Assembly: GCA_026874595.1 (NCBI GenBank) | Contig: CM049320.1 | Coordinates: 2,442,501-2,506,500 of the forward strand | Length of the DNA: 64,000 nucleotides | Source of the DNA: Sipunculus nudus | Taxonomy: Eukaryota > Annelida > Sipuncula > Golfingiida > Sipunculidae | Reading direction: 5' to 3' | Notes under the pieces: generated by a model | Databases searched by the model: none | What the model saw: the letters and a program-made list of their open reading frames with translations, nothing else | What the model was told of the DNA's origin: nothing | Program-made: the position numbers and the translations under genes | In this document: positions 31,904 to 43,108 of the stretch, piece by piece | Layout: each line of letters starts with the position of its first letter | Position numbering within the stretch: the stretch's first letter is position 1

Positions 31904-33258
31904 TCATAGGAGCGGATAACGGGATTCAGAAGACCCACCCAAGTGTACATACAAGGGTCCCACCAATATCGGATAATCCTTTACCAAAAAAAAGTTTTTG
32001 TACTTGGTTGTTAGAATATAGCAGGCACGAAGGTTGAATATGCGGTCAATGCCTATAACATAGTCGGTGTGTGAGGCAACAAAGGAACGCAAGTCAGACA
32101 TCTGTCCATCCGTGTACAAAATCACGCAAGGTGGTTTTCTTTTGGAGTGGATGACTTTTAGGAATGATGGATTGTTGCACGTGTAACTTAAATTTGGTGC
32201 TGGCTTGTTTTTGCATCTTTTACTTGCTTCAGTTTGCGGACACTAATTTTTTGTTTTTTTTAGAGGCTCATGTTTGATCCATATTTTATTTTATCCATAT
32301 TTTTGGATTTTTTTCTGATGTAGGGATTTGTCAGGCCTTTAACAGTACCAAGAAGGAGTGAGCATTCACCACGTTCACTTTGATATTCGACAACGGCCAC
32401 ATCTGATTCTTGGGCATTTGCCTCTGGAATTTCCAGCCACCTTAACTTTTTCTTGAAACTGGTGTTTTCTGCCAAAAAACGTGTAGTAACTATGCATTTT
32501 CAAGAAACTGTAAGGAGCACGCTGTGGATATAATGGTGACCAGTGATCTTGTGTTTTTAGGCACGCCGTACAATCCCATATTAGACACACGGTTTTCAAT
32601 AGGTTCTCAATTGTTATTATAAATGTAGCTTTTGTAGTAGTCAGTTTCTCTCCTGTCCAAGCATTGTAGTATATGGAACGCCCAGCATTTCTTCACGTTT
32701 TCAGAATTAATAATTATCAATGATAAAGCGTGAGTTGACCTGTTATCTCCTGTGATTTTCGGCTGAACTTTTCCAAGTGTTGAAGCATTCAAAGCACTAA
32801 ATATTTCATCGGTCGTAAAGGAAGTGAGAGCATTTTGTACTCAATGCACAGTCGATGGCTTTATTTCATAGCACCTGTGTTCAGAAAGATAATGGCTGCC
32901 AGCATCATTTGCATCAGAGCCAGCATCACTGGTGACATTGGTGACATAGGTCGAATGGTGACAAAGCAAGTTGAACTTAACATTCTGTTTCTTTCCACTC
33001 TCAAGGGATACGGGACAGAGCTTGAACTGCAGATTTAAAGGTGCTCGCTGGTATAACCATAAGAGGCATGAATTGATCCGGCGAACACGAATTTGAAGCT
33101 GTATGCTGTAGACTGAAATGCAACCACATCATCTTTGACAACCAGGTCTGTTTTTTCCTTCTCAGGCATAATTTGTTGGCACATACCAGGTAGTTAACCA
33201 TGTCATCGAAAACATCGACAAGTGGGCGACACTGTCCAAGCAGACAGAAAGCCTCCAT
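31904..33258 (-). pseudogene. Relic of a transposase-like gene (possibly MULE-like)
   Basis: A run of short minus-strand frames in changing registers reads like one broken protein. In gene order these are 33258-33001 (Cys-containing, GQCRPLVDVFDDMVNYLVC), 32792-32607, 32475-32260 (LRWLEIPEANAQESDVAVV), and 32125-31904 with VILYTDGQ, VIGIDRIFNL and YPILVGPLYVH. The G-D-R-F-N-L block with the following KNFFLV..GP(L/I)Y resembles an uncharacterised transposon-like protein widespread in molluscs and corals, and the D-x-T-F-type strand of MULE transposases. This is from memory and no search was run. Stops and frame changes show it is dead. Confidence 0.4.
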
Positions 33259-33949
33259 CTGTGTAGCTTTTACATAAAGCTCTTCATACTAAGTAAAAAA
33301 ATGTCACATGCATTAGATTCAAATTCTTTTTGAGTTGAACTCACATGGCGTTAAAAAGACAATTACAGTCCCCGGAATTTACTTTCTCTCTCAGAATCAG
33401 GAAATCGACGGCACTGAAACCTACAATTACTGATCGTGCTTGGAAGTCTACTTGATCATGAACAGTCATAATTGTTAATGGGATTAGACCGGCAGAAAAA
33501 AGTCTCTTTTATCATAATGTCTTTCCCAGTTGTAATTCACAACTCTTAATTGGATCAAACTGGCAGGAAAACCTTACCTTGCTTTATCATAATGCCTACC
33601 ACTGTTGCTCAAGGTTTTAAAACCTATGCCTTTCCTTGATGCCTTATGAGACTGCGGACAAAGTCCAAATTTCCATCAGTACCGCGTGTATATACTGTAC
33701 AGAAGTACGCAGAGGGCACAGCTGATTTTTATTCCCCGAGGTCTTCAGATGACAGGTGTTCACAATCTTCGGGAAACCATAATGAAAAGTCTGACCGTTT
33801 GTCATTTATTTTCCGCGTTAAACTCGTATTTATGAATTACTGACGATGATGGATTCAGGAAACCGTAATTCTGATCATCCATACATGTACACATTCAAAT
33901 TGATATCATGCTATGTTATATTACAAGGTTCTGTTTGACCTCATTTGCC
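33259..33949. other. Non-coding, no gene recognised
   Basis: An imperfect local duplication: GACCGGCAGAAAAAAGTCTC..TTTATCATAATGTC (33487-33524) resembles AACTGGCAGGAAAACC..TTTATCATAATGCC (33559-33596). Nothing else stands out. Confidence 0.35.
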
Positions 33950-35001
33950 GGTAATCGTGCAAAATAACGGACCCATCTTACTTGGTCTCACAAAAAAGTG
34001 TGACCACATTTCAATGAAAAAACTGTTTCATGTAAAAGTTGAAGATCCGGCGCATCTAATGATACAATATTTTTGTATGTTTGATATATATATATATTTT
34101 GCTACAAACTGTCGAAAAAGGGTAGTTTGCTATTTTTGGCAAAATTTATTTTAAAAAATGTGGTCACACCATATGTGACCACATTTTATAATATTCTCTA
34201 TATAATACAAACATATGGCTGGTCAAATAAAATGTGGTCACAACTTATTTTTTTATTGGTAAAAAATATGGTCTCTTGGTTTGAAAAAAATTCAGGATTA
34301 AATTTGGAAAAAATAAGGGATATGATGATGTAAGAATATATTTAAATGTGGTCACAACACCTTTTTTACTATTTCTAACTACTATATGTGGTCACACAAT
34401 TTATAAAAAAGAGATCACACCTTAATAATGTCATTAATTATAACTAATAAATGTTGTCACACTTAATAATTATTTTATTAAAAATAACATTATTATGTTA
34501 GTATAACAAAAAATGTTGTAACATAATGCAGACGAACGTGTTTCTCCCGTGTCTCTCTTGATTTTAAGTGCATGACTTGTCACGTGACACTCGACATTTG
34601 TTTACGTTCTGGCGGCAGGGCGTCGTCACCTTGAACGTACATCAAGTGAAATGTGGATAAAAAGAGGTAAAAAGTATAAACATATATGGGTAATATTATA
34701 TATTGACTGTAAATTTTATTAGACATCATCTAAATGTTTAACATGGTATATATGTATATTACTGTGGATTCATGACGTCGGCTCAGAACGTCTTTGACAC
34801 GACGTCATTTTGGGTATTTTCGGCAAACTACCCTTTTTCGACAGTTTGTAGCAAAATAAATATATAAATAACATACAAACATATGATATCATTAGATGCG
34901 CCGGATCGTCAACTTTATCATGCAAAAAACATTTTAGTGAAATGTGGTCACACTTATTTGTGAGAGAGATAAATAAGGGTCCGTTATTTTGCACGATTAC
35001 C
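33950..35001. mobile_element. Non-autonomous hAT-like DNA transposon, 1052 bp
   Basis: Terminal inverted repeats start GGTAATCGTGCAAAATAACG at 33950 and end with the exact inverse at 35001. Imperfect pairing continues for about 185 bp per side (to about 34135 and from about 34815). The 8-bp sequence CATTTGCC directly flanks both ends (33942-33949 and 35002-35009), the target duplication length of the hAT superfamily. The interior repeats TGTGGTCACA in both orientations about eight times (near 33998, 34160, 34174, 34233, 34347, 34386, 34452, 34942), like sub-terminal transposase-binding repeats. It has no transposase ORF. Its right end lies about 0.5 kb before the B3GALT6 start codon. Confidence 0.85.
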
Positions 35002-35322
35002 CATTTGCCAACTGAACCGACTGCAACACGAAAAACGTGTATTTCACCTTATTCCAGATAATCATGTGTTCATATTCCATGTGAAGATTGCAAAGATGAT
35101 GTTTTATCAGTTGAAGTTAACCTTTGGGTTCTTTATTGATGTAAGTGGGTGTTACTTGATGTTTCGTCTGTGTCATTCAAAACGCCATTGTTTTCAGTGT
35201 TTCTGGGAACCACTAACGTACAGTTGCTACACATATGTTCAACGTGCACATTGAACTAGAGATGAAATGTACAGGTATTGCCGACCGAAAACTTCTGATT
35301 ACTTTTTTTTTCTCTTTTGTAG

Positions 35323-35516
35323 GTGTAGAGAATGACATGATTGTTTGACATAATGACTTGGAAAATCCGATAACAGAATCGGACAAAAAAAACCCAGAAA
35401 ATGTCAACAAATGCAACAGTCCCATAACAAGTTTGGTCTTCCCTTGCGACATTTTATACCTGTGGTTGTCGAGATCTCTCACTCTGTCAGTTTCCAGGAT
35501 AAGGTCAAGGGTGGTG
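35323..35516 (+). other. Putative 5' UTR of B3GALT6 after a splice acceptor
   Basis: A T-rich tract ending CTCTTTTGTAG (35312-35322) is a strong 3' splice site. The stretch after it leads open into the B3GALT6 frame but has no in-frame ATG before 35517. A short upstream ORF from ATG 35353 ends after six codons. An upstream non-coding exon is inferred. Confidence 0.45.
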
Positions 35517-36572
35517 ATGAATCGGCGAGGACACCCGGATATGATGCAGCGGCTGAACCGCCATGCAACAACAATTCTGATTGGTGGAATATTTCTGTTC
35601 TTTAGTGTGCTGCTTTATATGTCGTTATGTACAATGCCGTGTTACAATGACGGTCGGCCACACTCTGAACATCATCACCCGAGTCGCGCGAAAAAAGACG
35701 ATGTTGAACCAAAATGGCCGTTTTGGAATCAACCCCGACACACCGGGGGCAGAAGTAAAGTGTGCTTCTTGGTAATTTTGATAATGACGGGACCAAAATA
35801 TTACGAACGGCGAGATACAATGAGGCAAACATGGTTGTCAGGGTTACCGAAAGACGTGTGTCCGTTGTTCATCATAGGGACTGGAAATCTTTCACGGGAA
35901 GTAAAGGGGACGCTGGATTACGAACATTCAATGCATGATGACCTTCTGTTGATGCCGAACTTTAACGACAGCTACACGTCATTGACGGAAAAATTACTAC
36001 AAAGTTTAACTTGGGTTGATCGGAACATAGATTTACATTTCTTATTTAAAGTTGATGATGATACTTTTGCCAGAATGGATGTTGTTTTGGCAGAATTGAA
36101 AAGGACGAAACCAGAAAGGCTTTACTGGGGGTTTTTCGATGGACGTGCAAGAGTCAAACGGAAGGGAAAGTGGGCGGAGCACGGGTGGTTTTTGAGTGAA
36201 AGGTACTTACCACACGCTTTGGGAGGAGGTTACATTTTATCAGCAGATCTGGTACATTTTATTTCCCACAATGCACCTTTGTTGCAACATTACAATAATG
36301 AAGACATATCATTGGGAACTTGGCTTTCAGGTTTGAATATTAATAGGGTTCACGACCCCCGTTTTGATACGGAGTATAAATCAAGGGGATGTATGAACGC
36401 GTTTATTGTGACTCACAAACAGAGTTCTGCTCAAATGAAGGAAAAACATAAAAATTTAAAAGACATGGGCAATCTGTGTCCTAAGGAGTTGAGGGTCAGG
36501 TTGTCTTACATATATAACTGGAATGTTGAACCATCTCTGTGTTGTATTAGGAATGAGTCCAAGGTGCCTTGA
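35517..36572 (+). CDS. B3GALT6: Beta-1,3-galactosyltransferase 6 (GAG linker GalT-II), single exon
   Basis: 351 residues, GT31 family. It adds galactose in beta-1,3 linkage to the first galactose of the xylose-primed tetrasaccharide linker of heparan and chondroitin sulfate, in the Golgi. Type II topology: short basic cytosolic tail (1-16), transmembrane helix about 17-38, stem, then catalytic domain. Family blocks in order: ERRDTMRQTWL, KVDDDTFARMD with the metal-binding DDD at 180-182, RLYWGFFDGRARVK, LPHALGGGYILSADLVHF, E262-D263 in EDISLGTW, HDPRFDTEYKSRGC, THKQS and RLSYIYNW..CC near the C terminus. These match B3GALT6 rather than other B3GALTs. The vertebrate gene is also intronless and about 329 residues. 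The start is the first ATG of the frame and places the anchor correctly. Confidence 0.95.
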   Translation: MNRRGHPDMMQRLNRHATTILIGGIFLFFSVLLYMSLCTMPCYNDGRPHSEHHHPSRAKKDDVEPKWPFWNQPRHTGGRSKVCFLVILIMTGPKYYERRDTMRQTWLSGLPKDVCPLFIIGTGNLSREVKGTLDYEHSMHDDLLLMPNFNDSYTSLTEKLLQSLTWVDRNIDLHFLFKVDDDTFARMDVVLAELKRTKPERLYWGFFDGRARVKRKGKWAEHGWFLSERYLPHALGGGYILSADLVHFISHNAPLLQHYNNEDISLGTWLSGLNINRVHDPRFDTEYKSRGCMNAFIVTHKQSSAQMKEKHKNLKDMGNLCPKELRVRLSYIYNWNVEPSLCCIRNESKVP

Positions 36573-36728
36573 CACAACGTACTTTAATTTGTGAAGTCTC
36601 CAGCAGAGGTCACTATACAGCAGCAATACTGTCAATGTGGGCTGTTTCTACTACAGGTCCCCACCCTGCACCACACGTCTACAATTTGCTGACAATTCTG
36701 ATAAATATTTAGTAGAATCTTGTAGAGC

Positions 36729-36734
36729 AATAAA
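36729..36734 (+). terminator. Poly(A) signal of B3GALT6
   Basis: AATAAA 157 bp after the stop codon, the first one downstream on this strand. Confidence 0.55.
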
Positions 36735-38090
36735 CTTTATTTTGCCAAAGGGACTATATAATTAAAAGAAGCATCCTGCAACTTATTAATGGAAAAATGA
36801 GAGAAAGATTAAAAATGGATAAAATTCAACAAAAATGAAGCATTTGGGTTGAGAAGACCTGGACAAGCTGGTCCAGTCAGTGATGTTTTATTCCAGACAT
36901 TTTATATGCTCTTCATCTTTGAAAACAAAACCCATTATATTTGGATCAGTGAAGGTAGGCTAGTCATGGATGCCTCTGGGTTCTTGTTTCATTTTTCCAC
37001 ACACTGCACACATTACCGAGGACCTAAACACCAAAACATGCACAGTTTTCTTCTTGGTAGCTACATAGATAAGTATTTACCACTCAGCATAAACAGCTTC
37101 TAAACCAGTCACACAGTGAAGGTATTGGAATATTGTGGAATAGAGACTTTTGGTGGGAATGAAGAGCCAGATTGACCTATTACATCAGGAATCTCCATTA
37201 AAACAAAGAAATATAATGTTGAAGTCTTATCTGATAACTGGTATCTGTTTTATGAATAATTCATGAGGGCAGTGAACCAATACAATGACAGATGTCGAGA
37301 CGTGTGAATAGAAATCATTATGCAAACTAATATTTATTTCAGCAGACATTTTCATTATTTTACATAAAATGCAGAGTGTTGCTGCCAACACTGAACAAAT
37401 ATTTAATACCCAGTGGACATTTAGTTGTCGTTGAGGTATTACAGATGTGTTGTAGACTATGCAGATTATGTAAGCATTTATTGCCAAATTAAAATGCATT
37501 TTACGAGCAGAAATATCAAAATACATAACTTGCCATATCCCGTGACAAAGTCACGCACAAGGTGTGAAGTTGCCATTTCATTACACCATGATGTTAAATT
37601 TAAACAATTTTCATTTAATCATTTTATATGTACCCTAATTTCACAATGTCAGTAAGCTTTGTCAATAATTAAAAAAATTTATTGAATATTCCAAGTATGT
37701 GTTACTTTGAGAATGTTAAGGATTAAACTATATTCTATTGTTCTACATTCTATGTATTGCTTATACAGAAAGAATGATAGTATTATGTGGAAGTTAATAT
37801 CAGTAAAAGGTACAGTTATTTATATGTGTTAGTTAATGTCATATCTAAAAGTCAATCAATGTAATTAATAACTGAATCAGACAAATTGTTTAATGTTTCA
37901 AATTAAATTCATATTTTATACAAATTCAGAGACACTTTTTAGTTGCATCACTCATATTAAATTGGTAATCTAATTGAAAATCAATCCTTTACTGATCAGA
38001 TTAATTGTCGATTTCCGAGAAGCCAGGGATCTTTACATTAACCTCACTAGGAGTAATTGGTAGCCATATGTATTGAATGCCTCCAAGTGT
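36735..38090. other. Non-coding, AT-rich
   Basis: Open frames at 36849-37103 and 37227-37655 show no domain. CATTTTATATGCTCTTCATC near 36898 looks like part of a dispersed repeat. No gene recognised. Confidence 0.4.
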
Positions 38091-38114
38091 TTGTATGATA
38101 AGGTGTTATCCAAA

Positions 38115-38560
38115 TAGAGTTGACTCGAGCCAGGACTTGAGTGCACATTTTGGGGACCCGGACTCCAAGATCCTGGACCCGGACTCTTCTCGGACTCGAA
38201 CGCAAGGACTCGAGAAATCAGGAAATCTCGAGTCCAATAGAAAAAAAATATTCTGTCACATACTATAAAGACTTGTGTACATGTGCGAACTACTGTAACA
38301 GAATATTACAAAATAAAAGACTATATATACCAACCTTAGCTCAGCATCGGCAGCTATAAATGTATTTCAGCATTATAGCAGAGCATTGTGAACTGTCTGA
38401 AATTTCCATTTCAATTGACTAAGGATATACTTTTGTATTGTACTCGGGCTTGGGTTTCAAATGACTCGGACTCAAAGAAGGTGAACTCACACTACACTAC
38501 GGCCTATTGGCGTGCATGGACTCGAGTTACACGCGGACTCGGTAGTGTTGACTGGACTAC
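38115..38560. repeat. GACTCG-rich dispersed repeat
   Basis: Repeated GGACTCGAG/CTCGGACTC words occur in two clusters (38123-38235 and 38442-38545), roughly facing each other. A related word cluster lies at 12657-12731. Possibly an old inverted-repeat element. Non-coding. Confidence 0.4.
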
Positions 38561-38639
38561 ATCACTGGTACGCATCATGAATATTCTTTTAATGGCTGAG
38601 AGGGTTTTTGCGGGGATATATTGATACGCACTCATTGAT

Positions 38640-40278
38640 TTCTTCACTTTGTTTTAATTAAAGTGGAAACTGTCACATCTGATCAATAAAGAACAGGATA
38701 CTTGTGTATGCACAAATATAAACTGAATTGTATTCTTTTTTTGTTAACTGGCTGTTGATATTTTGAATATAATTTGATTGGCGATGTTTTTTAGTGAATC
38801 TGTGAAGTTTTGAAATGTCTGTCATCCGTTGTCTGTCTGTCATCCACCGTCAGTACATAAACCCAAATCTCAGGAATGGCAGGAGCAAGCATGACTAAAG
38901 TGTGCAAATGTTGGTCACATGACTCAAAGTTTGACAGTGAGGTTTTGGATTGACCTATGTTTTATTTGGAAGAACTAGTAAATAATAAAAACATCTACGA
39001 AACCATCAAGACAAATTTTAATATTTCACAGAACTGATCCCAGAGTAAAGCACTGTCAAGTTTGTTTGAATTAATTTTGGCCAAATAACCGGAGGCTAAA
39101 TTTAGTCCTTTTACTTAATTTGAAACTAAGCAAACTAGCTACTATGATTATTATATCAGGGACAGCAGGTGCAAAATTCACCGAATTTTATGCGAATGCT
39201 GGTGACATGCCTCAAAATTGAAATTGAGGTGTATCTGTGGCGCTACCCGCTTCGACCCTTATTTTATTGAGAAAAAAGTAAGGTTTAACAACCGCCTTTT
39301 ACGAAACGTCAAGCAAAGATGTCGATATCAACATAAATTACCTCAAGTCGCAACTCTTTGCCTTAACCTTTCTTAACCACGCGCTCGTGCAATCTTGCAC
39401 AAAGTTCAGTGTAACGACAGAAACTACGACGTAAGAAAAACGTTTCTCTAAACGTGAACCCTATTTTATATTCTAAAGAAAATAATTTCTGACTCTTAAA
39501 GCGTGAAATCCTCAGCCCTCGGTAAATTGATAAAATTAGAATAAACCAATAAATGTAAATAATTTACTTTATTGGGCTGTTATTTCAGTGAATTTGTAAC
39601 CCTGTATTTTCACTGTATGCAGCCTGGTCGTCCTGTCCTTGTGTTTGTACGTCTCTCTCTCTCTCTCTCTCTCTCTTTACTTTGAGAAGTCTGAAAGCCA
39701 CATTTAGAAGGCTATTGTTTTCTCTACGACTGTAGCCGCCAGGATGCGCTGGTGACTATGGAATGGCTACTTGTTTTGTCAGTGTTTATGTGTGTTGGCA
39801 ATATAACAGCAGCTACTTGAACACTACCACCTCTCCATCGCCATCTATCGGCGACGATTGATACTTGATATTCGGTCATATTTCGACATATCTCAAAGGA
39901 AAAGTTAAAAAAAACCCCTTTATATTACAGTATTATATTACGACCAGGTTCTTGTTGAAGCCCCTAACTCCCATTCTTCTTGACATAACCCACATTGCAC
40001 CCAAACACAGCATATCGCTAAATTCACATATGCGCAGATAAGGTCATTTCTTTCATTTATTCAATTTAACCTTCGCGCCTGACAGAGAGAGCCTGCCAAT
40101 CCGATAACACAGAACTTTACGAACAGGAATTGTATTGTTTGAATTTAACTTAAGAAATTAAAAGCTAGAAATTCAACTTTGGGACATTTCAATCTGATTT
40201 ATTCATGGGATTTATTTACATCAGCAGACTCGGAAGACTACAGTACAACACATTGTACAATCAAACCACAGCCCAACA
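38640..40278. other. Non-coding; dispersed repeat at about 38.8-39.3 kb and CT microsatellite
   Basis: 38815-39240 matches 45.9-46.4 kb in several phrases (ATTTCA..TGATCCCAGAG, CAAGTTTGTT, TTTTGGCCA), so these are two copies of one family. A (CT)n tract covers 39652-39676. A 20-residue frame from ATG 39758 (MEWLLVLSVFMCVGNITAAT then stop) is signal-peptide-like but isolated. Confidence 0.45.
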
Positions 40279-40484
40279 CAGAAGCGGATCCAGGGGGGGG
40301 GGGGGGGGTCCAGGGGGTCCGGACCCCCCCTTTTTCATCAGAAACAACGTTTTTTTAAGGGCTTCAGACAAAATTTTGCCGCCTGGACCCCCCCTTTTTC
40401 AGACCTGAGGACCTTTTTTCTAGGGTTTTCATTTGTCCTCCTGGGTTGGACCCCCTCTTTTCCTAAATCCAGGATCCGCCCCTG
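40279..40484. mobile_element. hAT-like MITE, 206 bp, GCGGATCC family
   Basis: Ends CAGAAGCGGATCCAG and CAGGATCCGCCCCTG are inverted repeats. It contains a run of 15 or more G and the shared phrase CCTCCTGGGTTGGA. CAACA flanks both sides, shorter than the 8 bp expected for hAT. Confidence 0.7.
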
Positions 40485-40679
40485 CAACACAGCTCATAAT
40501 ATCACTACGTGATAAATTTTTTGAACAAAGTACAACACAAATTACCAATTGAGGAACAATACATTTATCAGGTGTTTAGATATTTATTCACTGATAACTC
40601 TTCCTCATGTTAGGTCTGTTCACTGACGGGCCCAAACACCGATCTGACCTTAATGAACTTAAGGTATTCCCTTTGAGCT

Positions 40680-41990
40680 TTTATAACCAGGGGTCATGAC
40701 GCTCAGCTGTGTAGGAAGACCTTCACAAAAGGAATTTATCATCTGAATGCCAAATTGTGTAGGTGGTATCACAATTCAATTGAAGCATAGCTCAAAAGAT
40801 ATGGGTAACAGAGTCCTCAGTACAGGTTTCCCAGGAGATTTTACGTGGATCACCTGGATGTCAAGTATGAAGGTTCAAGGTCCAATTGTTACGGTTTGTG
40901 TCCTGTTAACGGACGACCGCCTCGTTGAAGGTCTCAAAAATAAATAAAATATGCATAAAATTTCGAAAAAAAATCCAGGTGGCGCCACCAGTCTGCAGGA
41001 ACTGATGAAACTTTCTATGATGATTATGCATGCAAAGAATCATTGTGATGAATGCATTAGTTGTTCATATACTGGAGGTTTTGTATCAAATTTTTAATTA
41101 TACTGAGGGGTATTTACAAGTCCTATGGCTTGAAGGAAATGGTAAACATAGACCTAATTTCAGGTTTTTAAGGGGTTTTTCCATGGACCTCCTTGGATGT
41201 TAAATTAGAAGATTCTAGGTTGAATCGTCACGATTTATTCTTTGTTAACAGACGACTGCATCTTTGAAGGTCTAAAAAATAAAGAAAAACATGCGTAAAA
41301 TTTCGAAAAAAAATTCAGGTGGTGCCACCAGTCCGCAGGAACTGATGAAACAGTCCATGATGAATATGCATACAAAGAAAAATGGTGATCAATGCATTAG
41401 TTGATCAGATACTGGCGCTTTTGTATCAAATTTTTAATTATTCTGGGGATTATTCTGAGCCTTATAGCCTAGAGGATGTGGGTAACAGTGACGTAATTCC
41501 AGGTTTACAAGATTTTTAATGGACCTCCCAGGATGTCAAGTAAGAAGTTTCTAGGTCTAATGGTTACGATTTGTGTCATGTTAACGAACAACCAGCAAAA
41601 AAGTCTCAAAAATAGAGAAAAAAAAAAAATGCGCAAAAATTCGAAAAACTTCAGATAGCGCCACCAGACTGCAGGCCTTGATGAAACACTCCATGATGAT
41701 TAAGCATGCAAAGAATCATGATGATCAATGCATTAGTGGTTCAGAAACCTGAGTTTTAGTATAATTTTTTTATTATTCTTGTGGGTATTTCTGAGCCTCA
41801 TAGCTCGGAGGATATGGGTAACAGAGACCTGATTTCAGGTTTCTAAGGAGATTTTTCATGGACCTCCCAGGATGCCAAGATAGAAGATTCCAGGTCTAGC
41901 AGTTACGATTTGTGCCTTGTTAACGGACGAACGACGGACAAAGACTGATCACTAAATTCAGATGACTTTCAGTCAGCTGAGCTAAAAGGA
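40680..41990 (-). repeat. Dispersed repeat with three imperfect units of about 340 bp
   Basis: GGTGGYGCCACCAGTCYGCAG recurs near 40980 and 41320, with a more diverged copy near 41655. Each unit also carries GTTAACRGACGA and a following GCATTAGTTG phrase. The right end (41944-41985) is the inverse of the AGCTCAGCTGACTGAAAG head seen at 61500 and 15428, so the element lies on the minus strand. Confidence 0.75.
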
Positions 41991-43059
41991 GGCTAGAAAA
42001 CGTGGATATTACTTGTTTTGTTTATATCAACGTGTTTATAATATGTGAGGGCCAGCCAAAATAAAAAAATCAACAAGGGCATCTGGCAGCAAGTCATATA
42101 AGCCAGAGCTTAGCAAATGAGGTTTTGCAACAGGTGACCTTTCTACCTCCGCATATATGCAACCTACTACCTCGTGTTACATTTTTCCCCCGTTTGTCAA
42201 CATTGCGCTGTGAACAAACATGTTGTTGATAAACAAGTTCATATATCCTTCACGAAGGCCTCATAAGAACTTTTCACAGTCAAAACAACCCTTAGATCAT
42301 TAATATATACACAGAGGAAGCCAGAAATCACGTAAATTCTTTTTAAAAAGTCAGGTGAATGGGCACCTTTAACAGCAGCAGAATTAAAATATGCCTGGAA
42401 GGGAACTCCTGTTCCTGTTTATCCATGATTGAGTCATCAAACGGCAGGCTGGACCGGTTAGTTTCGTTGGCAATTTCATGGTTGAAACCTCTACTGTATC
42501 GTGATAAACTCTTCTGTAATTACTAATTACCATTGAGTCTTAACAGGCTAACAGCTGGTCCAGGCCAGACTAACGGAGAAGCACAGCCCAGGCAATCACT
42601 GAACCAGAACAAGGGACGCTCAGTGTTAACTGCTCATTTGCTCAGTAAAAAAACGGGATATGTGACGGAACACAAAGTAATACGTATTTCTCTGCCACTT
42701 AGCCTTTAATTACCAACCGAGGTCAGTTTCGTTATAAATTATTATTACTTTGAAAAGCTTTAATTTTTTATGACTATTATGTATTATGATTTTACATGCA
42801 TGCCTGCCTCCGTCTTCTTGGTTTAAATAGTTTGATACATGCGCAGAAACCTTCCCTTTGCAAAAGCGGACAAGGTAAGTCATTTAGAGAATCCAGTCTC
42901 AAAGAGCAAGTATATATATATATAAAAAAAAAAAATTCTAATATGACCTGGTGTGACGGAATTCAATTTGCCTGCAGTAACTATGCAGTGAGTGCAAGTA
43001 TTTTCCAACAAAACGTGGCTTTTACCATCGACCATATGGTATAACCTTTTATTGAGTGT

Positions 43060-43108
<49 letters not shown>

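Noticed and set aside
35358-35516. 53-residue N-terminal extension of B3GALT6
   Set aside because: It would need to start at TTG. The first ATG in frame is at 35517 and places the membrane anchor normally.
36849-37103. 84-codon frame after B3GALT6
   Set aside because: It starts at a non-ATG codon; sequence looks like part of a dispersed repeat.
39758-39820. 20-residue signal-peptide-like ORF
   Set aside because: Complete ORF is too short and isolated; no donor that would extend it was found.
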